Shown in pieces: positions 63,143-64,000 of a stretch of DNA of 64,000 nucleotides. A program made the translations under genes and the position numbers. This DNA comes from Erwinia sp. HDF1-3R (GTDB taxonomy: Bacteria; Pseudomonadota; Gammaproteobacteria; Enterobacterales; Enterobacteriaceae): positions 4,650,001-4,714,000 of the forward strand of contig NZ_CP155071.1 of the NCBI RefSeq assembly GCF_039621855.1, in the 5' to 3' direction. Position 1 is the first letter of the stretch; every line of letters starts with the position of its first letter. The notes beneath the pieces are model-generated. The model did not search any database. It saw only the letters and a program-made list of their open reading frames with translations, and had not been told where the DNA came from.

Positions 63143-64000
63143 TCCGCTTTCAACCCTTTCGCGTCGCCGGTTTTTACAGGCTGGCGGTGCGCTGCTGGCC
63201 GCCAGCTCGCTCGATCTGCTTTATATGAAGTCGGCCGTCGCGCAGGCCGTCAGCCAGGCCATGCCGCTATTTAGCGCACTGCGTCCGGCGAGCAAAGGGA
63301 TCCTTACCGCCGCTCACTGGGGCGCATTTGAAGCCATCGTCGATCAGGGCCGGATGGTTAGCGTTCAGCCGGTGCAGGACGACCCTTCGCCCAATGAGCT
63401 GATCGAGATGGCGCCCTGGCAGGTTCACGCCGACAACCGCATCAAATACCCGATGGTGCGTAAAAACTGGCTGGAACAGGGGCCGGGCGGAGGTCGCAAC
63501 CTGCGTGGGCGCGACGAGTGGGTCAGGGTCAGCTGGGATGAAGCGATTTCACTGGTCAGTAACGATATTCGCCGCCTGCAAAAGGACTATGGCCCTTCGG
63601 CGATTTATGCTGGCTCCTACGGCTGGAAAAGTACCGGCTTGCTGCATAACAGCCGGTCGCTGCTGGGGCGACTGATGAACCTCGCAGGAGGCTTTCTCGG
63701 CTATAGCGGCGACTACTCCACCGGCGCGGCCCAGGTCATTATGCCGCACGTCGTCGGCTCAATGGAGGTTTACGAACAGCAAACCAGCTGGCCCAACGTG
63801 GTTGCTCACGCCGAGCTGGTGGTTCTCTGGGGGTGTAACCCGCAGACGACGCTGAAAATCGGCTGGAACGTGCCGGACCACGTGGGGCTGGAGGGCATTG
63901 AGGCGCTGGCGAAAAAAGGCACCCGGGTCATCTCAGTCGATCCCATCCACAACCCAACCGCGAAGATGCTGAATGCGGAGTGGATTGCGCCAAAGGCCTA
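63132..64000 (+). CDS. torZ: TorZ N- and S-oxide reductase (5' part)
   Basis: Truncated by the window edge after 289 codons. Tat signal with SRRRFLQAGG, then ILTAAHWGAFEAIVDQGRM and PMVRKNWLE. The molybdopterin-binding GDYSTGAAQVIMPHVVGS contains the serine that ligates Mo in TMAO/DMSO/biotin-sulfoxide reductases. It tracks E. coli TorZ (GPSAIFAGSYGW) more closely than TorA. Starts inside torY, so translation is coupled. Reduces TMAO or sulfoxides in the periplasm during anaerobic respiration. Confidence 0.92.
   Translation, partial: MKNNPLSTLSRRRFLQAGGALLAASSLDLLYMKSAVAQAVSQAMPLFSALRPASKGILTAAHWGAFEAIVDQGRMVSVQPVQDDPSPNELIEMAPWQVHADNRIKYPMVRKNWLEQGPGGGRNLRGRDEWVRVSWDEAISLVSNDIRRLQKDYGPSAIYAGSYGWKSTGLLHNSRSLLGRLMNLAGGFLGYSGDYSTGAAQVIMPHVVGSMEVYEQQTSWPNVVAHAELVVLWGCNPQTTLKIGWNVPDHVGLEGIEALAKKGTRVISVDPIHNPTAKMLNAEWIAPKA

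Overview
The window is a chromosomal segment of an enterobacterium of the Pantoea/Erwinia type (Erwiniaceae). Three things point there: E. coli-like gene order over long stretches (dppABCDF-eptB, wecH-glyQS, yiaG/yiaF, mtlADR-yibL, sodA, fdhD/fdhE); a quorum-sensing pair that closely matches EsaR/EsaI of Pantoea stewartii; and a type I cellulose operon with bcsO. No insertion sequence, phage, rRNA, tRNA or CRISPR array was seen. Conserved housekeeping blocks alternate with accessory islands.

Layout. 1-7 kb: leftward cellulose operon bcsO-bcsQ-bcsA-bcsB-bcsC (the last cut by the window edge), with coding tandem repeats in bcsO and bcsB. 7-15 kb: dipeptide importer dppABCDF and the lipid A modifying enzyme eptB. 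15.5-20 kb: a YedY-like molybdoenzyme, cytochrome b and DUF5666 cluster; the peroxide pair ohr/ohrR; a small (p)ppGpp hydrolase; an RcnB-like protein. 20-22 kb: a candidate ArcZ-like sRNA, paired palindromic boxes, and convergent esaR/esaI. 22.6-35.5 kb: an acid-resistance island with emrKY, evgAS, yfdX, hdeD, hdeB, a small membrane protein, slp, a PsiD/phosphatidylserine-decarboxylase-like pyruvoyl enzyme and an amino-acid antiporter. 35.7-44.5 kb: a polyol dehydrogenase coupled to a SemiSWEET transporter, wecH, glyQS, a YahK-like alcohol dehydrogenase, yiaG and yiaF. 44.6-49.3 kb: mannitol operon mtlADR with several CRP-like sites, then yibL. 49.4-54 kb: an AT-rich gene broken at a poly-A run, and a CUT2 sugar ABC transporter. 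54-60 kb: sodA, a DUF421 protein, vapBC, a class III aminotransferase with a divergent DeoR regulator, and fdhD. 60-64 kb: fdhE, yibF and the start of torYZ.

How the genes work together. The most unusual part is 22.6-35.5 kb. The acid-sensing EvgAS system sits beside its usual targets (emrKY, yfdX) and periplasmic acid chaperones. The neighbouring leftward operon joins an APC exchanger to a self-cleaving pyruvoyl decarboxylase-like enzyme and the acid-induced lipoprotein Slp. That is the architecture of an amino-acid-decarboxylase/antiporter acid-resistance system, but with an enzyme family not known for this role. EvgS here also lacks the cytoplasmic PAS domain of the E. coli protein. A second focus is the region upstream of esaR: two identical 12-bp palindromes, a TATAAT-type promoter pointing away from esaR, and on the opposite strand a roughly 105-nt RNA candidate carrying an ArcZ-like seed and a strong terminator.
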